A stretch of DNA of 64,000 bases from Tetradesmus obliquus (taxonomy: Eukaryota > Chlorophyta > Chlorophyceae > Sphaeropleales > Scenedesmaceae), in NCBI GenBank assembly GCA_030272155.1, contig CP126199.1, positions 1,426,001 through 1,490,000 of the forward strand. Reading direction: 5' to 3'. The number at the start of each line of letters is the position of its first letter. Position 1 is the stretch's first letter. Positions 9,790 to 22,451 of the stretch are shown piece by piece. The notes below the pieces were generated by a model. That model was not told where the DNA came from. It saw nothing but the letters and a program-made list of their open reading frames with translations, and did no database searches. The translations under genes were made by a program, and so were the position numbers.

Positions 9790-12031
9790 TCTTAGGATAT
9801 CTAGAAGCAGATTGGGTAGAAGATCTTGAGTAGGTGTGGGTTCTAAGAATGAGGCGAGCGCTGTTGAATGTGCCGCAGTGGGTGGTGTGAGGCGTGCGCG
9901 AGGCACAGGCGCTGCCAGCTGCCTTGAGCCGCGGCAGTTGGCTTGAGCGTAGCTGTAAAGTTGGTTGCACTTCTCTGGTTAGCAGAGCTGTACAATGTCA
10001 GGCAATCTGTAGGCGTACTACTGTATTCAAGCTGTGGCTGGAGAGGCCCACATTGTTCTGGTACAGGTTAGTAGAGCAGGCAAGTTGATGTCAAGTGCGG
10101 ACGCGCTAGTGTTTTCAATGTGTAGCATCTAGGTGTAGCGAAACTAACGTGAAGCAACTCAGGTAAAATCAGTGAGGTTGTTGTCAATGGTGGTGCAGCA
10201 CCCCTGGCCAGCGTAGCTTGCTGTTGTTTGTAGGTATGTGTGCGTGCAAGCATGCTTTGCTGTGTGCGCACTTTGTTCTATTTTTGCAAGTCCTCACCAG
10301 CTAGTGCTGCAGCACTGCTGGTTAGCACTGCACTGCCTCATTTTTGAACTGGCCGGAGACACATGTTCAGGGTGGAATCAGCAGTGTTGAATGCAGGGCA
10401 CTTCAGCTGCGATTGTTGGTGGTCACTTTGTTGTGTTGCTGGCTGTACTGGTTGTCAGCCTGGCATTAGCATGCTAGGCACAACTGTGCCTCCCATAGCA
10501 CCGTCGTTGAACCTCAGAAGAAGCCATGCTCAATGTTTGGTAGAACATTGGGTGGCCGCAACTGGACGCAAAGCAACTGCTGTGGATGCGACGGCAGGCA
10601 CCTACTAGGTGTCTAGTAGATAAGGTGTTGTATGCTTTGCATGCTGATAACAAAGCAGCTCATGAGTTCCTTTTGGTGCGCAGCAGTGCTGCAAAACACA
10701 GCAGCCGTGTCTTTTTTAAAGTCTTGACCAGCAACTTGAGCCCAGCTTGGCACGTTGAGCGGTAGCCTCGAGTGCAAGCTCCTGCCATTTGCGCTAGAGC
10801 CAGCAGGTGTGTACTGTCATGAGCTGTTAAGATGTTCCAGGCTGTTCACGTACGCTGGTAACCCTGTAAGCCCAGAAGAGATGGCAACCTCCTGCATGGT
10901 GAGCCGATGCACCCTTGGAAAGTGGCAAGAGCACTAGCAATGTACACCATGGAGGCACTGAACGCCAGACTGCAACACAACTCCACATTCAGACATGGTT
11001 TGCCCGCATGCTTTACAAGAAGCCAGCGCTGGCATGCCGCATGCCGTGGCACGACGATTTGACTAGCAGCAGCACCTTAATTTAAAATGGCAGCAAGCCA
11101 GCTGGTTACATCGGCGCGTAATACTGCCGGCCACAGTGTGACTCTGCTAGGCGCTCACACTGAGCAACCGCCTCTCCACCAGTCAACCCTTCAAAGGATC
11201 AAAGTTTTCAAGCCGTCGAGCAGTGCCACGCACATACTAGCAGCTGAATAGGCGGACTCAACCACTGTGGCTGTGATACACTTCAGAGTGTGACGGTCGC
11301 AAGCTGTGCCAAAACTGCTATGGCATGCTGAAAAACATGATGATGACGAGGCAGTAGTGAACAGCTGGACTGCTAAGTGGCGGCAGAACACTGTGCTGCT
11401 GGTTCGAACCAGGATTCTGGCATAGCGCCAGAAGGTGCCACCTGGCACCAGCAGCGTTTCTGTCCAGGGTCCGGCACTTAAATAAGCATCATAAACTTGC
11501 TGTTAGACAACAAGATAACAACCTATGAACACCGGCCGTGATTGCTGCAGCTGCTGCACCTCAGCAGCCTGCAGGCTCAGCCTGGCCATAATTGCTGCTG
11601 CATTGCAAAGCGCAGTCGAGAGCCAACTAAGCTGAAGTAACACCCAATAAAAAAGGGCAAACATTATGTTCAGACGAGGTTTCCTGTGTGCTACGCCGTG
11701 GTACTGCTCGTCTCACTCGACCACAACACGTGGCGTCGAGCAGATGCACCTGAAGAACCTCCGCGTCACACGGCCTGAGCGACGAGAGGCATGTGCACAT
11801 CGACATGTTCAGTCCAATGTACTTGTACAAATTGCACATACAGCGCTTCCGTCTCCCTCTCACGCGTCCGCACCCAAGCGCGCCAACACATTTCACCAGC
11901 AGTACAGTTGCACGGAGCGACGACCCCTTGCCTCGCTCTTAAAATAGAATCTTTGGGTTTCTGGCGTCTACTGTGCACTGTTGACCAGCCCACTCCCTAG
12001 GTTGTGAACTGTTCGGCACCTACCGCGCAGC
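9790..12031. other. Intergenic, 2.2 kb
   Basis: This stretch lies between the two plus-strand secreted-protein genes. Apart from a TGTAA at 9954-9958 and a cluster of three short hairpins at 11393-11452, I see no supported gene. Short ORFs here lack motifs or phase-compatible partners. The 3' end of the stretch must contain the promoter of the gene at 12032; an AT-rich run near 11939 (ttaaaata) is a weak TATA candidate. Confidence 0.45.
11393..11452. other. Cluster of three adjacent hairpins
   Basis: Three inverted repeats follow each other: ctggttcgaaccag, ttctggc-atagc-gccagaa and ggtgccacctggcacc. The first contains a tRNA T-loop-like ttcgaa, but no A-box, anticodon arm or acceptor stem could be fitted around it, so this is not called as a tRNA. 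Confidence 0.4.
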
Positions 12032-13750
12032 ATGGCGAAGATGGCCTTCTTCGCCCTAGGCTTGGTGCTCGCAGGTGTGTAGACGAGTAGTTTACGGTTG
12101 GTTTTAAAATTTTGAGCATTCTATCTGTCAGCACCGAGTCGCTTGGTGAGGCAGCAATACGAATGTATGGATCTGGCACACCTTGCAAGGTTTACATCAG
12201 GGCTCTGCCCCTTGAATACAGCTGGCATTACAACGAGCACTTTCTTGCGCGCAGGTTCCTTACAACGTGCCTCAGCAGCACGGCAGCTGCAGCAGGTACT
12301 GCCAGCACTTGCAGGCAACCCAACCTGGGCCCCTGCAGCATCCTACAACTCCATGCACATCACAGCACCCCTGCCAGTAACAGCACCCATGCTCGGCCCA
12401 AACGGCATCGCAATGCCGAACCTGACACCACCACTTGGAGTGTACACCAGCGCATCTAACATGCGGATGGCAAGCGCCCCTGCTCCAATCATTTCCCTAC
12501 CACCTGGCTTCACAGCAGCAGCGGCGGCAGCAGCAGCGCCAAAGAGGGCGCTCCCAGAGAGCGAACTGGAGCGCCCTCGCTTTGTTGACAACACAAAGAT
12601 GGTGGTGGCAGATAGCGGCAGCAAACTGGCAGGCACGGGCGTCAGCGCACCTGCAGGCGCCACCAACACCGTGCCTAAGTCCACCACTCCATTCGTGCAG
12701 ACAGCACCAGGCTCAGGCGCAACACCTGCTATCAACAGGGACGACAATGCACCTTTCAGCCAGGCGCTGCCAGCTATCCCTAACTTGCCGGTCAAGCCCC
12801 CGACACTGATTTTTGATGGCAAGTTCCCAATGCCAGCACAGCCATACCAGTGGCCGACCGCACAACAGCCCCAGCAGCAGCAGCAGCCAGCGATGCAGAT
12901 GCTTGGTCAGACCACTCAGAAGGCCGCGCAGCTCGTGCAGCAGCAGCTGGCCAACCCTGCAGAGCAACTGCAGCGCCTGGCAGCTGCTGCCAGCGAGGGT
13001 AACCTTGCACGCTTCATCGAGGATGCAGGAAAGGCAGTCTCGAAGAACATCCAGAACGTCACAGCAGCTGCCAACAGCTTCCTCGCAGCCACAAATAACA
13101 TCTTAGAATCCATCCCTAAGAACCTGACTGTCCCAGGGGAGCTCGGCAAGCTGATCAACGCCACAACGCTGCAGCTGCCGAAGCTTCCAAGCCTGAACCC
13201 TACTCAGGTTTCAAGCATGGCAAGGCTCCCAGGATCAGGGCAGCTGCCAAGCCTTAGCAGCCTATTCTCTGGATTGCAGAGCCTGCAGCTGCCAGGACTG
13301 CCTGGCTTTGGCGGCGCAATGAACCCAGCTGCAGCAGCTGGTGCAGCCACAGCACAGAATGCAGCATCCGTGGCAGCTGCTGGTGTGAATGTGCCAACTT
13401 ACTACGCTCAGGATTGGTTTGGGGCTGCAGCACTCAACGCTAACCCGGGCGTTGCTGCTGCTGCTGCTGCACCACCCGCGCCAATGAGTGAGTTGGAGCG
13501 TAAGGCCCGTGCTGCTGCACAGAAGGCACAGGATGCAGTAACAACAGCCCCTGCACAGCCAGCTCAGACTGTAGCAGCAGCGGCGCCAGCCCATGATGCG
13601 TCACAGCAGGCTGCTGCTGCTGCGCGTCGCGCCGCCAGGGCCGCAGCGCAGCAGCAGCAGCAGGCCAGGGCCGCGCGTGCAAGTGCAGCGCTGCAGTCAG
13701 GGAGTGAGTTCAAGGTGATAGATGGCCAGGTGGTGCCAGCAGCACAGTGA
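12032..13750 (+). CDS. Secreted Ala/Pro/Gln-rich protein, unknown family
   Basis: Two exons, 12032-12074 and 12255-13750, give 512 aa. Exon 1 encodes MAKMAFFALGLVLAG and, with the first residues of exon 2 (SLQRASA), forms a signal peptide; the intron is phase 1 and the first exon is 43 bases, exactly as in the gene at 7555. The mature chain is rich in Pro, Ala and Asn, with sequons NLT, NVT and NAT, a central helical stretch (about 255-330) and Leu/Pro-rich repeats (LPKLPSLNP, LPSLSSLFSGLQSLQLPGL). The C-terminal 100 residues are Ala/Arg-rich with Gln runs. This looks like an extracellular matrix or wall-associated protein, but that is inference from composition. No anchor or enzyme motif is visible. 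Confidence 0.75.
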
Positions 13751-14419
13751 GTGCTGTTTTAGTTTGCGCAGCGGGAGTAAATAAATAGTTTGGAGCAGGC
13801 GTGTATATGTTGCGGTGTGGTGTGTTCATCTGTTGCACATGCGCGCCGGTGTGCCAAATTGTTGGGCAACACTTGTCAGGAGGCAGCTTGTATCTAGGGG
13901 CTACTTGCCAGGTTGTGCAGCTGCCTCAACACACTTGGTCTTGGTGTGTGTATGAGTCTGGCTGCGGCATGCTTTTGATGGGTATCACCAATAACAGCTA
14001 TTGTGAGGGCCATGCTGTTGCTTTTAGCCATAAGCAAAGGCGGCATTGAGGCTGCAGTAGTGCCGTGAGTGTTGCTGCTGTACAGCTGACCAGAACTTGC
14101 TGCTGACGGTGTTGCTGCCGTCAGCTGCCTTTCAAAGGCAGCAGTGGCGTGATTGAGGCAACGAGTCAGCTTGTTGCGCGGGTTGTGGCTGCAAGCCATG
14201 CTGGTTCATGTGCACTTCATTCCAGGGCCCTGTCCTTGACTTTGTGCAGCGCTGCAGATGTGTAGCTGAAAGTAGGGTTCTTATGTCTTATGTCGGACTA
14301 AACAAGGTTGCAATAGCCAGGTGCCATTGGCATCAACAACACCGTGTTGTGACCACGGTGCGCACCATGCATGGCTGGTAGGTGCTTATGTTGCGTCTAT
14401 GCTGCTGACGGTCAGTTAT

Positions 14420-14433
14420 GTAACACGCTACCA

Positions 14434-14473
<40 letters not shown>

Positions 14474-15180
14474 CAAGAAAGCTGACAGACACTAGGCCAA
14501 GAAGTTCAAAAGGGGGGTAACCCCCCCTCCCCTACAGAAAAGAGTCATACAACCTCTTATACCCCTTAAAATACATTGTAATATTAATATTCAACATTAT
14601 ACGAGTTTTTGGGGGGGAGTGGGTGCTGTATGACAAAGTTCTGCTGCCTTGATCGATCCATCGATCGAACCGCTGCGTGACAGCTGCAAGACAGTGTCGA
14701 CGTCCGTAAACCTCCGATTACATAGGTAATTCAAAATGTAAGAATGAACCAATAAGGAAAGGCTGGTTCGCCATGCTGCGCTTCGCCTGACTGTCACAAG
14801 CACCTCTCTGCCTCTGCCTGAGCTGTCAAACGGTGGCCCCTTCAAGTGTCTGCTGCACAGTCTGGGTCACCAGAAAGTAATTCAGCACCCACAAACCACG
14901 TAAATAAACGCATATTGATAATAGCTTTTCAATGAGCTGCGTCCGGCGCTGATCTGGCGCCTATAAAGAAAGTTTGCATAAAGTCAGCAAGTTACCTGAA
15001 CCCCCCCAGACCCCCCCCCACCCCCCCCCCTCTGTTGACCTTGCCAGATGGGTGTAAATTTCTTATGACAAGCTAGTCATACTATAAATACTCTATGGTG
15101 CAAGTTTCAGGCAATTTCCAGCCTAGTGTCAAAAACTTACAGAGTGCCCCCCCTTTGACGCTACTGCAATATGTCTAGGT
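14420..15180. other. Compositionally anomalous segment, possible inserted repeat
   Basis: Between the G run and about 15180 the sequence is rich in A/T plus mononucleotide G or C runs (ggggggtaacccccc at about 14513-14527, C runs at about 15001-15030 and 15147-15153). It lacks the CAG/TGC triplets that pervade the rest of the window. No ORF, terminal repeat or family signature was recognised. An inserted non-coding repeat is a reasonable guess, but no more than that. Confidence 0.35.
14435..14470 (+). repeat. Homopolymer of 36 G
   Basis: An uninterrupted run of 36 guanines, preceded by ctaccac and followed by caccaag. It could be a genuine slippage-prone tract, the end of an inserted element, or an assembly artefact. 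Confidence 0.9.
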
Positions 15181-16111
15181 ACCGCACAGTGGTGCTGCAA
15201 TGCTACTAGAAAAGGTGTGGGGTGTAAGTTGGCGGAAACACACGGCCACCCTTCAAGGATATGTTGGACATTTGAGGCAGGCCTGCAAGCATCCTGCGGT
15301 TGCCTGGCACAGATGCACCTTATCTGACTGTTATTCTGGAACAGAAAGTCTCACTTCTTACAAACCGCCGATAGTGTGCGCACCGAAGCCGCAGCTGACA
15401 CGGTCACGCTACTACTGTGCTGTCAGCAAAAACCATGTTGTAAAATCACAGGACTGATGACGCTGCTGGCAATGCTGCTCTGCGTGATGCACATGCCACG
15501 TCAACAGAATTGCAGGCCACCTTGAGCAGCAGACCACAACACAACAAGCCGCCTTAGATGAATTGGCCAGTTCAAACTAGCAGCTCTGCAACAAACAACA
15601 CTTCTTTGATGGCAACCACTGCACAGCGATTCAATCAAGAACACGCTCTCATGCTAGCGTTCCCATGCTAGCGCTGCTGCAACGGAGAGCGGCTTCCTGC
15701 AAGCAGATGCTGCTCACAGGATGCGTAGCGCCAGCTGCATTGAACCCCAGCTGCAGCAAGCAGCACAACATGAGCATATGGACAGCCGGCATGAGCTCGC
15801 GGCACACGCCTGCACAGACACGGCGCCAGGTATGCAGCAGCACAAGGTCTCTCTGACTGCTGCTGATGCAGCCACACTCAACGCGGCAAATCTCAAACCA
15901 CCATCTGACACATGATCTCCATGCGCTGTCGCCGAGCCAAACCTTCCTCAGAACAGCAGCCGAGAGCGCACCATGCATAGAGCTGTGTTCAGCACGCGTA
16001 TAGAAGCTGAACTTCATGGCTCAGTTGGTGCTGCAGGCGCTGCTGCGACAGCTGCTGCAGCTGCAGCAGCTGCAGCAGCTGCAGCAGCTGGTGCCAGCCA
16101 GGGCTTGCTGC

Positions 16112-18515
16112 TCAGTAGTAGAAGGCTGTCATGATCCAGTTGCTGCAGGGCACACAACAAACAAAGCAGAAGCAGGGTCAAGTCAGCATGCATGAAGGTG
16201 GCGGTGCAATGCTGCAGGCCCCACACATGCAAGCACATCTAACTGAATCAAACCAGGCAGCTGCCATTCAATGCAGCACTGCAACTGTGTCGTGGGACCC
16301 CTCTCAGCACACCGCCATCTGTTGACGACACTGAAACGCAACCGCTATACTACACTGCAGAGCAGGCCCATACTTATACCAAAACCTCTCAGCTCCACCA
16401 ATTATAGCCTGCGTGCTGAAAGAAGCTCCTACAGGACACGAGCGCAACACATTGTCAACTCCTGTAGCCCAACCCACCTGATGGCTGCGCCAGCGATCTT
16501 CAGCGACACGATCAGCCCTGGCTGCGTGAACACCGCCGGCAGCGTGATACTGGGCACAATCTGTGTGATGTACTCTGGACTGCCAGCAAGCAGCACACCC
16601 AAGAAGGTGGCACCCACACCCAGCAGCGCTCCGCGCACAAAGTTGCGGCCGGCGCGGCCTGCCTCCTCCTCTGTAGCCATGGAGGCGTCCTTGGGAGGCG
16701 GTGCGATTGCATTCTGCTTCAGCACGTTGCCTGTGTGGGTGGGACACAGCATGGCATGTGGCAGTGGAAGGTCGAGAGTTGTAGGTTGAGGTGCGCCGGG
16801 GTTTGGGAAAAGCAGGATGTAGAAGGAGTGGCAGCCGGCGCGGAGTGAGCTGGTGGTGTGTGTTCTGAGCTGGGCAGCTGTAACTGTGAGCAGCTGCAAA
16901 GATGCCAAGAGGCATGTGCATGTGCTTCCAGGCCATCTGCATCAAACATTGATGTATGCTGTGGCTGGCAGCAGTGAAATGCATCTCTCAAAATCGGCTT
17001 CTGCTTGGCGCACCTGCAATGCCAATGAGCATTGCTCCAATGACCTTGCTCATGTTGGGTGCGTTGAAGCCGTATGCTGTCATGGCCATCTGCATGGCGC
17101 CCACAATCAAGATGACCTGCAGCAGCACAGCGGGTACAGCAATTTCAGCAGCGCATTGATGAAGCGAGTGAAGCAAAGCAGCAAAGCAGAATATTTGGTG
17201 CTCTATGACCGTTGGGATGCATGCAGATGACATGGCACTGTCACCCAGTCACTGCGCCAGTACGTACTGTTGCTGCCACAGCTGTTGCCACTGCTGCTAT
17301 CACCTCAAAGCCGCGTAGCATGTGGCTTGGTTTACAGGGTGCAGTAGCTTGGCATGGAAACGACAGGTTCACAGCCAGCTGTGGTTTGCCCAACAATTGG
17401 AGAGCTTCACGCCCATTGAATGGAAAAGGACGACAAAATAAGCAACGCAGCCTCACCAGTAACCCATAACTGCAGCAGTAAACGATGGACCACAAAGCAG
17501 GCATACATGCACCCCCTACTTGTACTATAACTACTGCTGCTGCTCCTGCTTCTTTGCGAGGAAAATATCCAATCTACACGCCTGTGCTGAAAGTGACGAC
17601 CTGAGAGTGTCACTGACAACACTACACCAGGGCTACCTCAGGCTACAAAGGAGCAGAAGACCGTCAGTGCTCGTTCCCCCCAGGCATCGTGGCTACTGGG
17701 AACAGCACTGACCAGGTTTTATTTTGTTTGCAGGTAATACTAGAACAAGTAGAAGGAGCAGCAGCAATAGAGTCTGAAGTTGAAGCAGCCATGATGGCCC
17801 GGGGGCGCCGTCTAGCTATGTGAGCATGCATGATATTGCATTGTGCTTCAATGCTTGTAATGTATGCAAGCGGCAACTTTCTTTATATAATTGCCTGGCT
17901 ATCTAGTTGCAGATGCTGGCTGTGCAGCAGCAGTAGCAGCATTACTACAAACCGCTCACAGAACTCAGTTGCCACTGTACATGAACCAAGCACAGTTTAC
18001 TAATCACTTATTTGAGATGCTGGTGCTCCTGCTGTTGCCGCTGCTGCTGCTGCTACTGCTGGTGCATGCGGGCTGCTGCTGCAGAATCATCTAGCAGAGC
18101 ACATGCATGCATGCCCACACACCTTGGGAGTGGCATCCCAGCGCTTTGGCCGCCAAGGGAACAGCGGCTCTGTGTCTGCATATGCCACCTGCTTGTTCAC
18201 TGCTTTGCCCTTCATGCGCTGTGACAGTGCAGCCATCATCAAGGCGCTGTGTGCTGCCTCAATCTGCTGTGACAGGGCGTCATTGCCCCTTGCTGCATAT
18301 TTCTTCACAGTGTACGCCCTATTGATGGTGTTGGTGTCGGCATCCCTATCAATTCCTAGCACCTTGTAAGGGTCTGCGGAGCCAGAAGCTGCCATGCACA
18401 CTGTGCGAGTGTGCAGTCGTCTACTGAGGGTTGGCCTGCAGAGTGCCACTGCTGCTCGCTGGTGGGCGCAGGGCGCTGCAGTGAACGGAGCTACATGACG
18501 ATGTTGGAGTAGCAT
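16112..18515 (-). CDS. CPP1: Chloroplast J-like membrane protein CPP1 (chaperone-like protein of POR1)
   Basis: Four exons on the minus strand: 18515-18123, 17116-17014, 16730-16478, 16142-16112 (259 aa, close to about 258 aa for the Arabidopsis protein). An Arg-rich N-terminus of about 45 residues looks like a chloroplast transit peptide. Next comes a J-like helix bundle (DPYKVLGIDRDADTNTINRAY) without an HPD motif, as is known for this family, then the hallmark PLFPWRPKRWDATPK and three or four hydrophobic segments (VILIVGAMQMAMTAYGF, GALLGVGATFLGVLLAG and a C-terminal one ending WIMTAFYY). In plants CPP1 sits in chloroplast membranes and stabilises protochlorophyllide oxidoreductase during chlorophyll synthesis; its role here is by homology. 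The first intron is about 1 kb. It stands in tandem with the DRC10-like gene, 440 bases upstream. Confidence 0.88.
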
Positions 18516-18955
18516 TTTGTGTATTCTTGCGGTGCTTTTGGTGGATTCTGTAAGCGAGATCTACAGAGTGCACTGGTGCGGCTGCTCAGCTTGATCGTCA
18601 AGATAACTCGCTTACATACATCAAGCGCATTGGTGATTCCGTATAGTTCTGTGCAGCCCAATTGTAGTCGCGATCCAGAAAGGCGGACCTCCGGTCAAAG
18701 TGACAGGGCTTGTCATCAGGGGTGTGCAACTGCACCAATTGCAGCTAAAGCCGCACCAGCACAGCAGCCTAAGGAAGCTTCAACGCCTTGTCACATAGTT
18801 TGCTGCATAACATACATAATACACACCGGCTGCAAACACATGCACCATGTCTGTTCATACACACACCCATCAGAATGGGCACCAAACTGAACATGCCAAG
18901 TCCCTACAGGCCCTGCACAGGCAGAGCTGCTGCAGCTGTAGCAGAAGCAGCACCG
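18516..18955. other. Short spacer between two minus-strand genes
   Basis: These 440 bases lie between the DRC10-like stop and the CPP1 start, and must serve as the 3' UTR of one and the promoter of the other. No ORF or repeat of note. Confidence 0.5.
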
Positions 18956-21900
18956 CTACTTCTTCTTCTTCCCCTTGGCACTGCCTAATTTCTTGCCCTT
19001 GGACTTTGCACCCTTGACTTCATGGCGAGCCTGCATCACAACACACGGGGCACGCTGTGAGCCTGGCGTTGCATGCACATGCGCTGACGGGCAATATAAC
19101 TGTTATCAAACCAGGATTCAAGACGTCGTCAAGATACACAGTCTGTCAAGCATGTATGCTAAAGTGCTGGCATTTGCGTCATCTGCTGTGTCCTCCCAAC
19201 ACATCTGGTGCCACGCCCCGCACAGCGTCAATGCCCCACCCTTCTTCCTTCTCACATCTCCAAGCCCCCAGACCACCAGCCCGCCAGCTGAAACCCACCT
19301 TATAGCCGCGCCACGCCGCCTGTATGGTGATCGCCGCTGCCAGCTGCCGCGCCTGCAGCGCCTTCTCTGCTGCTGCCTCCTCTGCCTCCTCCTCTGCCTT
19401 AGCGTCTCGCGCTGCCTTGGCAGCCAGCTCATCCCTCAGGCAGGCCTCTGCCTCTGCCAGGCGCTCCAAGTCATGCGCATGCGTTGCGCGCAACACCTGC
19501 AGCAGCGGCAGCAGCAGCAGCAGCAGCCAGGGTCGGTGTGCACAAGCTCAGTGCTGCTTCCACATGATGATACGCAATGCAAATGGCTGCGCGGTTCGCG
19601 CAGCGCCCTGTCAGTGGCAGCTGCCACAGCCTTCGCAGTAGTCCACAATCACACCGGCCGCTCACTACCCTGCTGTATGGCGCATTACAGAGCTGCAGTT
19701 AAATGGCTTCGCCACTACGCGTGCAAGCACGTGGACGCCATGGCAGTGAGACCTATGCACAACACTGGCCAATGCAGCCACAGCTCTCTACTAGCATACT
19801 CTTGGCAGTTGCAGCATCGCCCCACCTCCAGCGCACGCTCCTTGGTGCGGCCATCCTCCTCACGCCTGCTGTGCCAGCCGCCAGCATCGTCCTGCAGCTG
19901 CCCTGCCTTACTGGCCAGGAACTCCGTCACAGACGCATGCACGCTGCGCTCGATCTCCATCTGCTGCTGCAGCAGGCCCAGCTGCGCCTCCATGTCATCT
20001 AGCGTGCTGTGCTGCTGGCGGCGCGTGGCTTGGTTGGCGGCGGCCAGGCCCTTCTTGTGGGACCTTGTTGCAGCAGCGGAGCATGCACAAATCATATCAA
20101 TGTCAATCAATCAAGTAATCATATCAATGTACCTTGTGAAAATATAGCCAGAATGGGTGTAAGTACTGCAGCGTGCATGTTTCTGGTTGGTTTCAGATGT
20201 TGGTTAGCGCATGCGGGGTGGTCTGCCCACTCAGCGCAGTTGCAGAAGTTCTGACACTGCAGCGCTGTTACCATGTGCAACCTCCAGGCAGTGCGCAATC
20301 GCAGTGGGCCAAGCTGCTCTGCCTGCAGCGCTGCACTGCGCCTCACCTGCCCTCAACTGCTGTTGTCAGCTTCTCTTGCCGCAGCTGCTCCTTCAGCGCA
20401 GCAACCTCTCGCCGCTGCTCCCGCACCTGATGCAACCACACGTGCAGGCAGCGTACGGCAGCACCAGCAGAACCCAACAAGATCAACATTGACACCCCTG
20501 CTGTGGTCTGTCTCACTGCTAAGCCAGCCACAGCACACCAGGCATATGCTGCTGGCAAACATGCGCTGCCGCACATCTGCTGCTGAGTTGATGCTGTCCT
20601 CACCTGCCATGCATGTATGCAGCACTCTGCAGGCATGTGTACTACAATTAGACATCTAGCCTGACTAGTACCCGCCAGTGCCGGGCAGGCAGCAGCGCAC
20701 CTGCTCCTCGTGCTGCTGCTTCTCTGAGGCCAGGTCAGCCTTGAGTGCCTTCACCAGTGCAGTGGCGCTCTTCTCAGCCTCGATCATCTCACGCATGTCA
20801 GCCTGCAGCAGACACGGCACACGTTCAGATGGCGTGGTGCTGTGTTTGCAGCAGAAGCAGCAGCGCCCTGCAGATTCGCAACGTATCAGCTGGTGCATGC
20901 ATCAGCAGCAACAAACAGAGCTGTACAACGGATACACAGCAACGGGCTGTGGTGCTTTCAGTACAGAGCGTTGAGTTATGCATTCCGTTCATCAACGCGC
21001 GTCTCCAAGGAGCAACACACTTGATGCTGCTTTGGCTCAGCTTGCTGCTGCAGCAGCTTGCTCTTTCAAATCCCACCTGCAAGCACTGCCCAACTCGAAT
21101 GCCCCGCCACTGCCACGTGCACGCACTCACCTCTGCCTGCTCTGCTGTCATCACTGCTTCAATGACAGGCTGCACGCTCCTGCTCAGCTCCAGGCTGTCC
21201 AGCGTGGCTCCCAGCAGCCCCTGCAGCGCCTCGCGCTGCGCTGCACACTTGGCCATGTTCTCAGCGACATTTGGGTTGTCCTTCAGGTTCCTGCAAGCAT
21301 ACCGTGAGGGCGAGGTATGTCACATGTGCACGTGGAGGTGGTGGCTGGCGTGCCTGACACCAGGTGCTGGTGCTCTGTAGCTGCAAACATGGCAGTTTGC
21401 CCTTTGCATAGGAGTGGTGCTTTGGTGGTGCGGTGTCAGGCTACGCGCGCATCTGCTGACCGCACCTGCACAGCTGCTTGGTGGCTTGTCGCAGCGCTGC
21501 CGACACCTCCTGCAGCTCTGCTTGGTTTTTGCGCAGGTTGGCTTTGTTTGGCAGCGCCCGCAGTGCTGGCTGCGCAGCAACGAGCTCATGGAAGCGTGCT
21601 TCCAGCTCTTTCTGGTGCTGAATCATGCGGCTGATCTCCTCGCCCACACTTTGGGTGAGCTCCTGCGCCTGCACATGGGGGTCTACTACGATGACAGCTA
21701 GCAGTGCTAGCCGGCTGATGGTTGCTTGCAGTACAGCGTGAACCTGTGACAGTTGCAATGGTGGCATCAGCAAGCAGGGACGGCGGACAGGTAAGGCAGG
21801 GCGGAGTGTTTGTCAGCCGCGGCATAAAATGCGGAGGGGTACAGCCCATACATAGAATCTGGCCTTGTCAGCGGCTCCATACACTAACCCAAACAGTGCA

Positions 21901-22013
21901 GACGTCTATGTCCGCAGCTCCCTTACATGTGTAGCTTCTAGGGGGGCCAATTGCTCTGCTTCCTGTGCTGCCAGCTGCTTGTTGGCAGCAGCAGTTGTGG
22001 CTGCAAGCCCCAT
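18956..22013 (-). CDS. DRC10: Nexin-dynein regulatory complex subunit, DRC9/DRC10 family (IQ-motif coiled coil)
   Basis: Eight exons in phase: 22013-21927, 21668-21466, 21290-21131, 20802-20701, 20426-20347, 20063-19826, 19496-19299, 19030-18956 (380 aa). The protein is almost entirely coiled coil. Family features include NLKDNPNVAENMAKCAAQRE (about 97-117), STLDDMEAQLG, a C-terminal IQ motif AAITIQAAWRGYK (about 344-356) that should bind calmodulin-like light chains, and a Lys-rich tail. DRC9 (IQCG) and DRC10 (IQCD) are sister subunits of the axonemal regulatory complex linking doublets and controlling dynein. I prefer DRC10 on the NxKDNPxV block and the length, but the two are hard to separate by eye. 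Its presence implies the alga builds motile flagella. It shares a 438-bp divergent promoter with the gene at 22452. Confidence 0.8.
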
Positions 22014-22451
22014 CCTTATCCACCTTTTATTGCTGCAGCCCTAGGGTGCGCAGAGAATACCCGTATATTAATCAGCTAGTTGTTTTCAAGCGTTCTAAGC
22101 GTACTAAGGGGGCGCTTTTCCTCACTATGCCGAGAGTGCATTGAGCAGAACTGCTGTGTCAGCAAGCTGGTCCAGCTACACATAGGAAATACGCCGTTGA
22201 TGTATGAGCTTCTTCGAATAGTCAATCAGCTTCACCGTTATGGGATCGAGCACAGCACTCGCTGTGAGAAACCCCAGTCAATGCCACGATTCAAGTCGGG
22301 CTGAAGTATGGCTCAGCCAGGCTGGGGAAACCTGGTGTGATATGTGTTATGTACCTGTACATCTGCAATCAATCTGAACTTGTAAGTTTGCCGCTGCAGT
22401 GTCACTGCTCCTGCTGCACTCTTTTTGCCGTGCTGCAGCTTAGAGATAGCT
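22014..22451. promoter_or_regulatory. Divergent promoter region, DRC10-like gene / Gln-rich gene
   Basis: These 438 bases separate the start codons of two divergently transcribed genes and must contain both 5' UTRs and promoters. I see no clear TATA box. The arrangement raises the possibility of co-expression. Confidence 0.5.

Larger units (their letters stand above)
13751..16111. other. Convergent intergenic spacer, 2.4 kb
   Basis: The spacer lies between the secreted-protein gene (+) and CPP1 (-). It contains a 36-base G run (14435-14470) and an anomalous segment (about 14420-15180). The last 100 bases before the CPP1 stop are GCTGCA/GCAGCT repeats (about 16037-16090), which fall in the CPP1 3' UTR. 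No gene is supported. Confidence 0.5.

Noticed and set aside
11395-11415. tRNA gene suggested by ggttcgaacc
   Set aside because: Only a T-arm-like hairpin exists. No acceptor stem, D arm, anticodon arm or A box could be placed in the right spacing.
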